Assembly (NCBI GenBank): GCA_013397455.1
Contig: VYZB01000281.1
Location: forward strand, 1,004,887-1,068,886
DNA: 64,000 nucleotides
Direction: 5' to 3'
DNA from: Crotophaga sulcirostris
Lineage: Eukaryota > Chordata > Aves > Cuculiformes > Crotophagidae
Shown here: positions 1 through 13,239 of the stretch, piece by piece
Layout of the letters: each line of letters starts with the position of its first letter
Numbering within the stretch: the first letter of the stretch is position 1
Program-made: the position numbers and the translations under genes
The notes under the pieces: generated by a model
Told to the model about the DNA's origin: nothing
Database searches by the model: none
The model's input: the letters and a program-made list of their open reading frames with translations, nothing else

Positions 1-3000
1 TACCTATTTAAAAACAAGGCTCATCACGTATACCGACAAAAACCCTAAAAGAGCTCTATACACAGAAACCTGCCTCTTTAGAAAAATGAGAAATTGAATG
101 TGTCATAGTGAATAGGCATTAATTTTATTGCTTATAGAGGTAACAGAAACCTTTTAGATCCAGTGGTGATGATAGTAGCATAAAAACAAAGTAGCTAAAT
201 GGATATCCACTTCTTATTATAGATTTATTTTTGAAGTTTGTTGAAAGTCTTGTTTCAAAATGTTTTGTAGAGTTAAGGGACAATATTGTTATAGACAAGT
301 TTAAATATGAAGAGTACTGTTCTAAAATTTGGGTTTTTTTCTTTTTTATTTGTTTTCCTCCCTCTAGAGTGTACTCTTTGTTACACAATTTTTTGGAAAA
401 CAGATGTAGATTGGACAGATCTTGTGTTCAACAGGAAATAAAGCATTTTGACATGTTCAAAATCATTCAAGTTTCTTTTTTTCTGAATAAAAAAGAATCG
501 AAAACATAGGAGCTGAATAGCAAAGTGAAATGTAGGTCTCTATTTGCTATATTAATTAGTTACCTCTTACCCAAACTATTCATGATATTGAATAAAACTC
601 AGTTATTGATATAGATGAGCCAATCCTTTGTTCTAAATGACAGTTACTACATGCAAATGTCAAATGCTAAACAATGGGAAGTCAAAAAAGGGATCTGAAT
701 GGAGTTAAGTTTGGAAGGAAGAAGAGTAACAAGATTGACAGCAGTCAATGAAAAAGTTTAAAATTACTGATTGACACCCACCAAAGAAGACCTACTGTAG
801 AGTTACGTTGATACAAACAATTAATTTTGTCAGCTGCTGATTTTTTTTAAGCCATGAATGCAAGCATCATATCCTTGATTTTTTTGTGTAGCAATGTCTT
901 TCAGCCCCTTAGAGCTACGCCAGTAGTTAAAAGGGTTTGTTGAACTGGAGCCTATTTGTTCTGACCCTATGATCGCCTGAATTTTCGGAGAAGTTAAGAA
1001 AAATAAAGTAGTGATGCTGTGCAGACTGGAATCTAAGTGAAGTCAATATTGTAGGGAGAGAGATTATCTTTTACCACACTAGCTGGGAATGTCAGAGGTG
1101 CAGTTTGTAACAGCAAATGGCCCGCATTGTTTAGACTGAACGGATTCATTGAGATGTGTTGCCCATTTTCCAGTCACTCCTTTTTCTGATTTTTATCAAC
1201 ATCTGTTTTTGTGAAACATACCTAGCAAATGTCTGTGATGGGTGACTCTTATCACACTCAAGTGAGCATTCAATGGCTTTCTAAATGATTTATAACACTA
1301 TCCAGGGCAGTCCATGAGATCTTTTTGTGAAAGAAGAACTTGAATGTATTTTATATGAAACAATCATGGAATAAAGTTTAAAAATTGTCTGTCAAGCATG
1401 AAATAGATTTTAAGATGCCTGCAGCCTTTTGTTTTTATCTTCTAACCATGCTTGTCAAGCATATGACCAAGTTTTGGGATTTTTTTACAGGAGGGATGTC
1501 ATGAATGGCTGATTTAGACCGCTTAAAGAACCACTGTCAAAGGTATCGGCAAAAATGTTTTTAATAAATATGATTTTGTGGAAGCGTGACTTAACAAAGT
1601 TCGATGGTAACATTCACTCTATTACTTACTGTACAAAGGACATAACAATGATTCAAAATTACCAAGACAAATTCAAAGTTACCAAGAGGAAAATCAATGT
1701 TATCGATAAAAAAATCTTAGTGCACTATAATGCCAGGTTATGCGTGATAACGTTCACTTACTGAAGATGTGCAGTTGGTAAGAGGTTTCTCTGACTCTCT
1801 GCACCCCAGCTCAAGAGGAGATAAATGAAATGCAAGCAGCTGCTTACCAAGGAGAGTTCACAGAAGGCCCATTTAAGCTGTCAAATTTATGGAATTAAGT
1901 GGTTGGCTTGTAGTCAAATTGCATGCAATTGGAAAGGTATGAATGAGATTCCTTGTACCCACAGCTTTCTTTGTTCCTGGAGAAATGAGTCTTGGAAAAA
2001 CCACCTTCTAGCCATGTGTTAACCACATGATCATTTTCATTGTGTCACTCTGTTGCTTTGTGTGTTTTCGGAGAACAGATTGGAGCTAGAGAAGTCCTTG
2101 GCCTGGTTACAGCTTAGGCCTTTTCCTTCTTTGGAGCCTGCATGAAAGTACCACAAGTTTGGTGCAGGAGTCGAGTGCTTGTGGCATCAGGGGGTAGTTA
2201 TTTTCTCTTTGCTGTGAAACTTAGTGTATCTCTCAGCATACTTGAGAGGAAGCCTAGATGTAATAATTTGTAATAATGTACAAATCCCGCTGCAAGTATC
2301 TGTTACAGATTGTCTTTTCTTCCAAAGTTAACTAGCCAAGAATAGCTTCCTATCACATTGATACCAGTGCCTTCATACTGCTTTGACCTTACCAATAAAG
2401 CTCCCCCTGGCCCCAGCACATCCCTTCTAAAATCTCATTATCCAAGAAAAACTCTTTTTTTTTCTTTTTCTACCTTGTTACCACATCATTTAACTCTCTG
2501 TCATCTAAAAGTATTAAAATAAAGCTTGGAAATTATGACAGTGCAGTTCACTTCTTCAGTGGTCTCAGACCAGGCAGACAAATTTGTATGCATTCAGGTG
2601 TATCTCAAAGATTTTAATCTCAGCTATTTCAAAAATCCTCTAGCTTTTTTACTATTTGCTTTAGATAGAATCCAACAGAACAAATATAATAACTTTTGCT
2701 CAAAAAGAAATTATTTAGAATGTACTCATGCATTTTTTACTACTTTAAGGAACAGGTGGTGATTCCAGACTTCTCTGAATAGGTCCCCAAAATTGTTGGC
2801 AAGCTGGAGCTGTTAGTCATGAAGCAAATGGTAAAGCACATTTACATCCAGATACAAATGTCCTTATAAAATTATCCTTTTCTTCCTTTGAGTGATGACA
2901 TATTTTTTATAGATTGAGTAAGAAATGAATAAAGAGAAAAGTATCTCCTGAAGAACTTCCTTCTCAGCAAAGGTTAATTAGGAGTTATCTTATGCTTTGT

Positions 3001-6000
3001 TTTGTTTTTGGTTTTGTTTTTTTTTCTGAAGAGCAAGGCGGTAAGACTTGTATAGGAGAGACATTTCTGAATAACTATGAGGAGGGTTCCTTTTTTAAAT
3101 CAGACATGGGACAAAAAGAATCATCAGTGCCACTTCTGGCTTTGCTGTTTCCCTCAGAGATTAGTTTTGATTTCTGAGTTGAATGTAGAGGGCAATGAGC
3201 AGTTTTATTGCCTTGGGATGGGAGCAAATGCCAGACTATTCAGTTATGAACTGCATCATGCTCTCCTTAAGTTATCTACCACTGCTGACAAGTGCTTCAT
3301 GTTTTTTAAATTATTTGCACTTGCATTCTGGCCAGTAGACCAATATATACCTAAAATTTGAGTCCGCGATCAACTCTTCACCCAGACCCAGCCCACCTGT
3401 GCATTGCTTGTTTCCTTCTATCTTCTTCGGATGTGCCTTCTTTCTTAAGATCTTTTATAATATACATGTGATTAGTGCTCAGGCTTGATTTACATGTACA
3501 ATGCATTTGTGCACAGCGGAGCAATCACACCAAGTTTATACACAACCCATCATTAATTTGTTCAGCGGTGCATTCCTGTGTTAGTGTGGAGACTCATTGA
3601 CTTTCCAGAATCAAACAGGGTAAAATTCACTGCTATTACAAGGGCTTAGCACAAGTTTTCCCCTCTGAGATATATGACTAATATTATCCACTTAACATCA
3701 GGGGCTGCAGCTCTGAAGCTCAATTCACTAGCATTTGTAAAATACATCAAAAAATTGAGGTGAAGTATGTATTATGCAGAAAAAAATGTCACTCAAAAAT
3801 GTAAAAAACTATGCTACCAAGTGAATTGTCCTTTTTCTGTTGCAACAGTTCTTCTCCTGTTCCTATATGTCTGCCATTCTCATATTTTCTGAGTGTTTTC
3901 TAGTCTATGACATGCCAAATTCATTTTGTTGTCTAAATTTTCAGACTCAGTCTCAGAATCTTTTCCTCTGGATCTCAAAAAACCCTAAACTGAAGTGCAC
4001 AGTGGTTGTAGCTCTTAGCTCTCAGCAGCTTTTGGAAGTAGCATCATCAATTTTGCTTGGCAACTATTCTATCATTCTCTCGCCCTCCAAAAATTTAAAG
4101 AAATATCCTCTCTCTATTATACATTTCTGCAATTCATGAGTCAAACTGAGAAACTTTTATGCTGGTTAATGTCTTCCAAGTTGATTTGTTTACTGAAAAC
4201 AGTAGAATTACTTGTGGAACAATGCTATTTATGATTCATTATACGTTAAGATTAGGTACTCTACTCCTTGTTTTATTATTTTGTTTTAGATATTTGTAGG
4301 TATTTCAACTAATGTCAAGTTGCTAATGAGCGTTTAGCCATGTAAATTCCCTGAAATATCTTACACCTGTCCATAAGGTGATTTTTTCTTAGACAAAAAA
4401 GGTAATCTTGTGAAACTTGGGGAACATCATTTCATTCTAAGGATATCTTATAGTGAGGAAAACTGCCAGTTTCATCAAGATCCTATTTTAAGCTAGTGGA
4501 CAGTGCTCTTACCCTAAGATTTACAATCTAATTTTCATAAATTTTAATTAATTATTTTAAATGGCACTTATTATCAATTTCGGTATATTTATATACAGCT
4601 TTTTAATTAAGCCATAAAACATTTTACTGTAGTATTAAAATTAATTTTCATTGGTAGCTCAGCCACAGCAGAATCAATATTTAGCAGATTTTTGCTAAAG
4701 TCTTTTTAAACGATGAAAATATTCTTGCCACAGACGTATGTAAATGAAAAAGAAATAGCCATAATAAATTCCATGAGTTTGAGATTGACAAAATGAGCAT
4801 CTGAGGATGGAATTTGGGGCTGTTTCTGAACACAAGACTTGTGAAGTTGCATACACACATTATTACCCTGCTGAGAAGACAAAAAATTCTTATTCAGCCT
4901 TTTGTTAAGTCTCAGCCTTTCTCTAATGCTTATCTTTCAATGAAATTTCAAAAAGAGAGATAAAATGTCAAATAATGTTAAATTAATTTTGATTGCTCAA
5001 ATCTGAATAAGTACTACAGCATTTTGGAATAGATGTGTTACTGAATGCAGATGTGTCTGTATTTGTTTAAGTTTTATCATGACTTGTTTCTTAAAAGAAA
5101 GCATATTTGTGACTTGGGAATTTGCCACCATTGCTGTGTTGCAATTTATCCTTTAATAAAATGAATTAGGTCTGAATGTTCAAAACAGACACTCTAATTG
5201 TTCCTGATGCAGAGTTTGAATCACAAGATGTCATGAAAACTTTCAGGACTCCAGGAACGAAAATCAGCCTCTGTAAGTCTTTAACTTCTCCATCTTTTCA
5301 TAATTCGTTAAGAACTTTAAAACTGCAAATCCGCGATTCTCATTAGCAGTCATTTTACCTAACCCCTGCCATCTAGAATTTAGGTCTATGAACTTCAGCA
5401 ATGTTTCTGTATTAGTTTTCTAGGTTTCTTGTACTACAAAGGAAGAGTTATATGAACGTCCTTGAATGGGTCAGATCCCTCTTGGGCATGTCCATTTCTC
5501 TCATTTCATTTGTAGCAAGGATGTCCTCTACAAGCGGCTGATTTAGGCTCCCCAAGATATTCTCCCTTGCATAACACAGTCTTATCTGGGTTACAAGGCC
5601 AGAGACAGACAATGGTTTAAGTAACAAACTCTCATGCATACCTGTAATTTCAGGTGGACAATTTAATTGCGATTTTTGGACTTTTCTTATAATTTTTATG
5701 GTATTTCTCAGATGGAGTTGTACCTTGAACCAAACAAAATAATGAAAAATAACATTACTAATCTTAATGTAATATTTAGTTTAGCCTACGCATTCACCAT
5801 GTGACAAATGAATTCTAGAAGGAGCATAAACTGAAGAGAAAAGAGTCACCTCTCAGGACAACTAGGAAACAGGTAGTCACCCATAAAAGTTTAATATTAA
5901 ACACTTTGTCCTCCTTATATAATAAAATCAATATGGAACTTTGGTAAAAGTGTTCAATATCTTTTCCTATCATTTCCTTTTTCACCCTTTTTTTTATATT

Positions 6001-6891
6001 CTCAGAAATAAATCCTGAGTAGTTTTTTGCATGATTTTCCAGCTCAAAGGGAATTCTCTTAAAACAAATTAAATTTACCTAGAGGGAAATAAATATGACC
6101 TGTCATTATATATAAATTTACTCTAAACTGAAACATCTTATTTTAAAATTGACTTTAAAATGCAGAACTTTTTATTTCCTTCAAAAAAGAAACTGACATA
6201 CATAATTTTCTTATGTTTTCTGTGTTTTATTAAATGTAAATTATTTTAGTTTCTATTTTGTCCCTGTAGGACTGTTTCCTGTATACTCTGTGTCTCACCC
6301 ATAATTTTCTCTGAGTCCTGGAAATTACATGATGTCTCCAAACGAAGTATAAGATCACCAACAAACCTGGCCAACAGGAGACAAAAAAAATATCAGTTCC
6401 ACTCTCCTCTGGCAATAAGAATTACTCAAAAGTCCCGAGAAAATTCCTTAACTTCCTTTTAATGGCTTCCTCTTTAAACTAGTCCTTTCTATACTCCAAA
6501 ATAGAAAAGGATTTTTTGGCCACTATTAGCAATCTAGAGGCTTACTGACTTCCCAGTTTACTGCAAAAAATCCTTGCTTGGGATATGTGAAATCTAAAGC
6601 TCTGTTTAAGAATTTTCCTTTACATTTTAGTATTGTCATTTTTTTTGTAAACAATGATTTTCTGGTGAAAAATGCAAAGGAAGATTTAAAGAAGATTGAG
6701 ACATCGGTTTTTGTCTCAGTTCCTCCTAACATTCAAACTTATGCCTTCTGTGAAGGCTTGGTGTGACTTTTCTTAATCTCACAGAGGCTGAATTTTAGAC
6801 ATTGCTGGACACCCTGCCAGGATCCTAGGTATCTCTTCAGAAGAGTGTAGGTATCTTATCTCCTAACTTAGGTGCATATCTCAAATACTTG
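1..6891. other. Long non-coding stretch, no recognised repeat or gene
   Basis: The stretch is AT-rich, has few CpGs and is full of stops in all frames; the longest frames are about 60-100 codons and none resembles a known protein. I see no young CR1, LTR or SINE. The only local structure is a 20-bp direct duplication at 1651-1690 and homopolymer-rich spots near 3000-3030. It looks like intron or intergenic DNA; conserved non-coding elements could be present but cannot be shown without an alignment. Confidence 0.6.
1651..1690. repeat. 20-bp tandem duplication, two units
   Basis: Positions 1651-1670 and 1671-1690 match at 17 of 20 bases; both units begin ATTCAAA and share TTACCAAGA. It is a simple local duplication with no known function. 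Confidence 0.8.
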
Positions 6892-7390
6892 TACTAGCTT
6901 CAGTTGGGAGAGTTAATTTACTTCATAACAGTTTCTATGGGGGTTACGTTTTGGATTTGTGATGAAAAGAGTGTTGATAATGCACGAAAGTTTTTGTTAT
7001 TCTAAGCAATGCTTACACAGACCAAAGGCCTTTTCTGCTTCTCACCCCACTCCATCAGTGAGTAGGCTGAGGGTGTACAAGAAGCTGGGAGGTGAAACAA
7101 CCAGGATAGCTGAACCTATCTGACCAAAGTGATGTCCCAAACCATATGGCGCCATGCTCAGCAATAAAAACTGAAGGGAAGAAGGAGGAAGAGGGGACAT
7201 TCAGTAGAGAATTAATTCCTTGTTCTTCTTTGTTTGCCTGTATGGCTTTTGCTTTACCCATTGAACTGTCTTTATCTAAATCCATGAGTTTCCAGTTTTA
7301 CGCTTCTCAGTTTCTCTCCCATCTCACTGGGAGGGAGTAAGTGAGTGGCTGTGTGGGGCTTAGCTGCCGGCTGGGGTTAAACCATTACAA
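6892..7390 (+). mobile_element. Solo LTR of an avian endogenous retrovirus (copy 1, internally deleted)
   Basis: This block aligns along its length with the LTR at 58789-59342. Shared landmarks are GAGTTAATTT near the start, GGCCTTTTCTGCTTC in the middle (7027-7041), GCTTTACCCATTGAAC near 7250 and a GGTTAAACCA end. It matches an LTR type I remember as abundant in birds (ERVL-like, name unverified). The expected TG start has become TA and the TATA region near 7163-7170 reads AATAAAAA. Compared with copy 2 it lacks roughly 95 bp in the middle, between about 7204 and 7210. No retroviral coding sequence flanks it, so it is a solo LTR. No clear target-site duplication is visible. Confidence 0.8.
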
Positions 7391-7665
7391 TAGAATAGAG
7401 CATCTCCAAGGGTAGTAGGCACATTTTTGGGTTACTAAACTTTGCTGCAGTGTCTCCTTGAGGGTGAGCTCTGTCACTCCATGACCATTGGTTGACCATA
7501 TGGACTGTGTGGCAGCTTAGACATTTGGTGTACATGTAGGAAACTACTACATACATACACATAAATATAAGTTTCCTTATCTAGAACTGATTGCTACATA
7601 AACTTTCCACAGAATAAGGGAACTGAGCGATTATGGACTGTTACAAATGTCCTAATGTACCTATT
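7391..7665. other. Spacer between LTR and CR1
   Basis: Short AT-rich unique-looking DNA with no recognised feature. Confidence 0.5.
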
Positions 7666-7710
7666 ATCATAGAATCATAGAATCATAGAATCATAGAATC
7701 ATAGAATCAC
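7666..7710. repeat. (CATAGAAT)n octamer microsatellite, CR1 tail
   Basis: About five head-to-tail copies of the 8-bp CR1 terminal repeat. CR1 copies usually carry two to four, so this one is somewhat expanded. The octamer tail takes the place of poly(A) in this LINE family. Confidence 0.9.
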
Positions 7711-8415
7711 CCGAGTTGGAAGGGAACCAAACAGATCATCGAGTCCAACTGCTTTCCCTGCACAGGACACTCCCAACATTCACATAATGTGACTGAGGGC
7801 GTTGTCCAAATGCTTCTTGAATACTGGCAGAGTTGGTGCCATGGCTACTTTCCTGGGGAGCTGTTCCAGTGCTCCACCACCCGCTGGATGAAGAATGTCT
7901 TCCTAATATCCAATCTAACCCTCGCCTGGCACATCTTCCTGCAATTAATTACCTCTAAGTCCGATCATAGATCACAAGAAAGAAGAAATCAGTGCCTGCT
8001 CCTCCTCCTTCCCTAATGAGAAGACAGTAAACAGCTATGAGATCCTCTCTCAGTCTCCTCTTCCCAAGGCTGAACAGACCAAGTGCCTTCAGTCACTCCT
8101 CATATGAATTCCCCTCTAGACATTACACTAGCTTTGTGGCCTCCTCTGGATGCTTTCCAGTAGTTTTATGTCCTTTTTATACTGTTTTGCCCAAAACTGC
8201 ACACGATACTCAAGGTGGGGCCTCACCGGTGCAAAGTAGAGCAGGACAATCACCTCCCTGGATCGGTTGGCAATGCTGTGCTTGATGCACCCCAGGACAC
8301 AGTTGGCCCTCTTGGCTGCCAGGGCTCACTGTTGGCTCACGTTCAACTTGCTGTCAACCAGAACCTCCAGGTCCTTCTCTGCAGGGCTGCTCTTCAGCCC
8401 TGTGTTCAACTGTCC
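7666..8415 (-). mobile_element. CR1 LINE, 5'-truncated 3' end
   Basis: The left edge is the CR1 3' tail read in reverse: about five CATAGAAT octamers (7666-7710), then the typical GAGTTGGAAGG and CGAGTCCAACTGC blocks. The body continues through the diagnostic 3' region, with TGGATGCTTTCCAGTAG near 8147-8163 and CAAGGTGGGGCCTCACC near 8211-8227. About 750 bp are kept, covering the 3' untranslated part and the last part of the RT open reading frame, which is broken. 5' truncation is usual for CR1, which primes from its 3' end. The long octamer array and clean tail suggest a fairly recent bird insertion. Confidence 0.93.
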
Positions 8416-11400
8416 TAATAACCACGTTTTTTTGTGCTTCAAACAGAGGAGGTTAAACACATTTGAACGATGTAATAGCAAAATGATGTCTTCTGATTAC
8501 ATTGGTATACAGGGACTGGAATATTGAGAGAAATACTGTCACCTTTGCCAAGACAATAATTCATCTGAGCATCTCCAGAAGCACAGTCGTACTTACCAAT
8601 TTGAAGTTACTGCACAAATCCTGAACTCCTCTCTAATGTCTAAACACCAATGAAATGTTTTTGTTTTGTTAGGCAAACCTCTCCCCATTTTCACATTATT
8701 ATTATTATTTAAAAATTCACACCATATCCTCCAGTTCTGCCTTTTAAATAATTTGTTGCAAGATGAAAACTTGATTTTTCCTGTTGTCTATTACAAACCA
8801 GTTAAATTTTTGATGTATTCTATTCTAATTGTGTAAATATTGGCCCAACTGGCATACACTTTGCTCAGAATGTCACTGGGTCCTCTTACTTCAAGGGAAA
8901 AAAAAATTGATTTTTCATTTAAAAACATACAAACCAGATTTGTCTAGAGAAGAGTAATTAAATACAGATTTTACTTAGTTTTAGAATCTGTTTTTTTAAA
9001 AATACAGGCAGAAAGTTATCCAAAGATAACTAGCTTATATTACAACTACAATTTATTTATCTATTCTAAGCACAACTACACAGACAAAAAGACCCCAGAC
9101 AAACACACCCATAGCAATACTTTGTGAATTGTTGGCTCTCAGAAATCAATAGCACTTTTACTTCTGACCTCACTAGGGACAGGATCTTCAATGCAGTGTT
9201 TGTAAACAGTAGCAGAGGGATAGCATGGAAGGAAAACAGAAGAATACCGAAAAATATCTACTTAAGCTACCTAGAGCTGCCCTAAGAACAGCTACAGGTG
9301 GAGCAGCAATGTATCAGCTACTTGATTTTAAGACAGAGCTTTCTCTTCCCCTTTCAGTAGTAACTAGATTTCACTGGGACTATAAGCTCAGATTTAGGGC
9401 CTGATATTCTTGAATATCACATACCTTTTGAAGGAGGTTAGCAGCGTGGCTTAAGCTTGGTAAGAGAAATTCTCTCAGGCAAAGACCTGAAATGAAGGTT
9501 TCCATTCACAATCAAGGTAAAGAAATCATATAAAAACTATATAAAAATGGAAGATAAAGTGGGGATCTGATTTCCAGTTTCTTTTTAAGTTTCTTGAACT
9601 TTCCCACCAGCTGTAAGTGGCAGGTGTTTTGGATCATGCTTCATTTCATATCAGTAAGTAACAGAGAAAATGGTTTATTTTCAGCAGTACTATGTGATAA
9701 GTCGATTGCTTCGATAGGCTCTCAGTAACCCTCTGAATCAGGTCAATTTTGTAGGTTTTATATCATCAGTTTCACGTCTTGTGCAGTTTTCTAAAACTTT
9801 TAAACTAAGCGCCTACTGTCCAAGAAAGGACAATAAAGCACACGATCTTGTCAAATAGCCTGTACAGTAATATGCTGTAAGAAGGCATTTGGTATGTTAA
9901 GAGTATAGATATTCTTCTTAGCATTGCATAAGCGATTCTTCCACCACATACTGCTCATGTAGGCACTTCTAATCTTTATTTGATATCCTTTCTGTTCTTA
10001 TAATAATAAAAAAGTCATATCATCTAAGGGCAGTTTTCAAAGGATTTTGGTAATATGTTATTTTTTAAGCTTGAAACTGAAAACTTCAGACTTTTTGCTC
10101 ATATACATGAGAGTTAAAAAAGAATAAGTAAACCCATGTGTCACAACAAAGAAATCTAAAAGGGAAAGGTCACGTTTAAATAAAACCATACAACAGTTTT
10201 GATCCAGAATAACTTCGATGATCTAAAGGACTTGTTTTAAATCGCCTGCATTTTTCAGTACAGGGACAATATGCTTAACTGGCATGAAGTTGAAATGCCT
10301 CTTCCCTGGAGATTGAGTCTCCAGTTCTAACACACTTAATTGAAAATTATCTAATGTCAGATGTTTGAGTGTTTGCTGTCAGCAAAACAAATAATACACG
10401 GTACCATAGGGAATGAGATGAGCCTGGAGGCAAAGGTGAAAACACTTCAACATTGTCGTCAGTTGGTATATGGAATGAAATATTTATTGCTCACTGCTAT
10501 GAGTAGCTAATTAGGTTCCTTTTTTTCCACTTAAATCTATATGCAGTAATTCTTCCTTACCAAGAGATATTTCTTTCATAGCAGTTTTTGTGGTTTTACT
10601 GTACCAAATTCTCTTTCCAAGTGGATCTCTGCCTTCAAAAATGCGGATGAACAAGGAGACACAGGAATAGAGCTTGTGTGTCAGATGAGCAGCAGTGATC
10701 AAATATAGAAAGTTGCAACTAGAAAACTTTATTTGGAAGTAAGTAATGCTGAAATTGAACTCAATACAGCTCAGTTGGAAATGCATTGTCTTGACAATTT
10801 TTGATGCAATTTAAATTAGCCGAGGATGCCTGATAACATACAGTGAAGAGTTTTAGAAAATTTTTGAGGGTTGTCAGCCTTTCACCTGTCATCTTTTCAC
10901 ATCTAACTGCTCTCAGTTTTATTATCTTATATTTTACCCTCTAGATTCTTGAGAAGACAAAGGTTAAATTATTTACTCCTTGCTTATTAATTACGTTGGT
11001 AGGATTTCAATGATAAGAATCAAATCCTATCATTACTTTTTCCTAAGTGTTTTTTTGTTAGATTCTTTTTGTTTATGAGGCATGGCATTACAGATTTGTA
11101 TTCCATTCTTTCAGACCTCCAAACCCCTGAATTCCTATGTTTGGACACTCACATTTAAGCTCGTATGGTCATCTGTGTAAATAAGAAGCATTGGAAGACT
11201 ATACTCAAACTTATCACAAACGTTAATGTAGAAAGTTGTGATTGTCATCTATTGCTTTCTCTGAAAAAAGTTTCAGCTTTCTGTTTTCCTTATACCTGTC
11301 CTTTTAACAGGTCTCAAACAAAAGTTTAAATTTGTGAAAATAAAGCCAAATAATTAACATCTTTAAAAAAATAAAATAAAAAAAGCAAGAACAAGGAACT

Positions 11401-13052
11401 TGAAATGCTTTGGGGATTTATATCCTTAATGCATTTCTTTCTTGTTGCCATGGTTCTTTATTTCTCTTGTGGATATTTTTTAACAAAAGAGGATGCCAAA
11501 TTATTGGGAATGCAGATTTCTTTTGAACTAGAGTAAGTAAAATCCCTAAAACATGGGAGATATAACCTCAAAAATGCCAACACTAGTCCATCAAAGGCCT
11601 TTGAAGAACCCCACGAGTAAGCTACTGCCACCTTATTTTATCCATTCCAAGGATTAATCTGACGTAAATCTTCTTTTATTCCAATGGTCTATTCACCACA
11701 GCATGCGTTTTTCCATAGGAAGAGTAGCTACGTGGCATAGCTACATTTCAAAACCAAAGTATTTCCTGACCTAGAACAATACATCCTCTAGGGAGTAACA
11801 GTTACCTGCAGAGAGGATGGTACATTTGGTCTGGGGAGTGCAGCAAGAGCACTGATGCATCTAATATTCCATCTACTTAAGAGATCTCAGATCCTTACAC
11901 CCGTCTGCATTTGTAGACATAGACTCTTGTGTACAGACCTGATGTGACTCAAAAGAAAGATGAGACTGACATATTTGTTGTCTAAGTTTCAGCCATCATA
12001 TAGTTTTTGAAACAGAATTACAAATCCATTCTGCATGCAAGGTTTCCATGATTTTGGCTGCCAAATATAGGAAGGAGTTCTGCATTCAGAATGAATAATC
12101 TCATCTGTGATGTCCAGTCCAAAGGACTAGGGATATTTTAGGTGATTTATGATTCCATTATGTTGACTATTCTGAGCAGTCCTTTGAGATATTATAGCTT
12201 ACATTTTGATGGAAGAGATCACCTTGTCTCTGCTGGACATATTGTTCAATGCAGTCAAAAGGTTTCTGTTCATAAAAGACATCTGGATAAAATTTTATTT
12301 CTTCCTGCATGCATACTCATAAAATGAGGTGCAAACACTGTACCTGCACACATAGAGAGAACCACTAGAGGCCATCATATACCTCTCTGTATAAACACAA
12401 ATACATTTCAATTAATGCATAAAATTGACACTGAGGGACCTGTTGGTGTCCACAGAGGTAGAATGTCCACTACTGGGATGTCAGGAATGGAAAGGACAAG
12501 AGGAAATTGTAGACTCTTAATGGACATATGAAACCAATAAGTTAAATTGAAAAAAAATATGGAAAGGAGACATTTGTAAAACCATATTTAAGGAATTAAA
12601 GCTGGAAGTAATGAATATGGCTTTACTTTATCTACAGCTATGTCAGGAAGAGAGGTAGTTTCCCCACGACAAGAGTAACGGAATGAACTGCAGTAGCTTG
12701 CAACCTGGTCATTGCTGAAGGAGTGTTTTTCACCTGCTAGCTGCATAGTCAAGTGTCTGCACACAATCTGATATCCAGGTAACGTTATCATTATCATTTC
12801 TTCCCCAGAACTAAGAACTGAACAGTATGGCTTTGACCTCCAAACGTATTTGACGGCTCACAGCAGGCTTCTAGTTCTTCGCATCTATAACAACAAATTC
12901 CCTGGCATAATTTGTCACATCTATTTGTTTCCCAAGGAAAACATATTAAGGTACAATTAAAATGAAAGCTTAAATGTAAACAAGGAACAGTACTTGTACT
13001 TTCTAATGAATGTATAAATTCAACTATAATGCAATCATACTCGATCTTTCTG

Positions 13053-13115
13053 TTTGATCCCATTAGAGTCAACAGGACTGCATTTGACTCCAGCAGGAAA
13101 TTTATACACCCCTTT
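13053..13115. repeat. Possible ancient amniote inverted-repeat element
   Basis: The segment has arms around CCATTAGAGTCAAC and TTTGACTCCAGCAGG that are imperfect reverse complements. The pattern recalls a very common old amniote repeat with CCCATTGAAGTCAATGGG-like arms. The match is short and diverged, so the call rests on memory and could be chance. Confidence 0.3.
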
Positions 13116-13218
13116 GCATCAATACTCTCATCTCTGGTTATTTGTTTCATATCTGTATTCCTCTAATGCCTTGGAGTCCTCTTCTATGGGCAGAGTTTCC
13201 ACTGTATCAGACACAAAC

Positions 13219-13239
13219 ACAATCTAATGATTAGATTGT
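13219..13239. repeat. Perfect 10-bp-arm palindrome
   Basis: ACAATCTAAT, a single G, then the exact reverse complement ATTAGATTGT. It could extrude as a hairpin or bind a homodimeric homeodomain-type factor (TAAT cores), but nothing shows a function. Confidence 0.85.

Noticed and set aside
7666..7710. Regular short repeats that could suggest a CRISPR array
   Set aside because: The 8-bp units have no spacers and are the known CR1 LINE tail.
12794..13150. 118-codon minus-strand frame
   Set aside because: No motif recognised and it overlaps a possible palindromic repeat; treated as chance.
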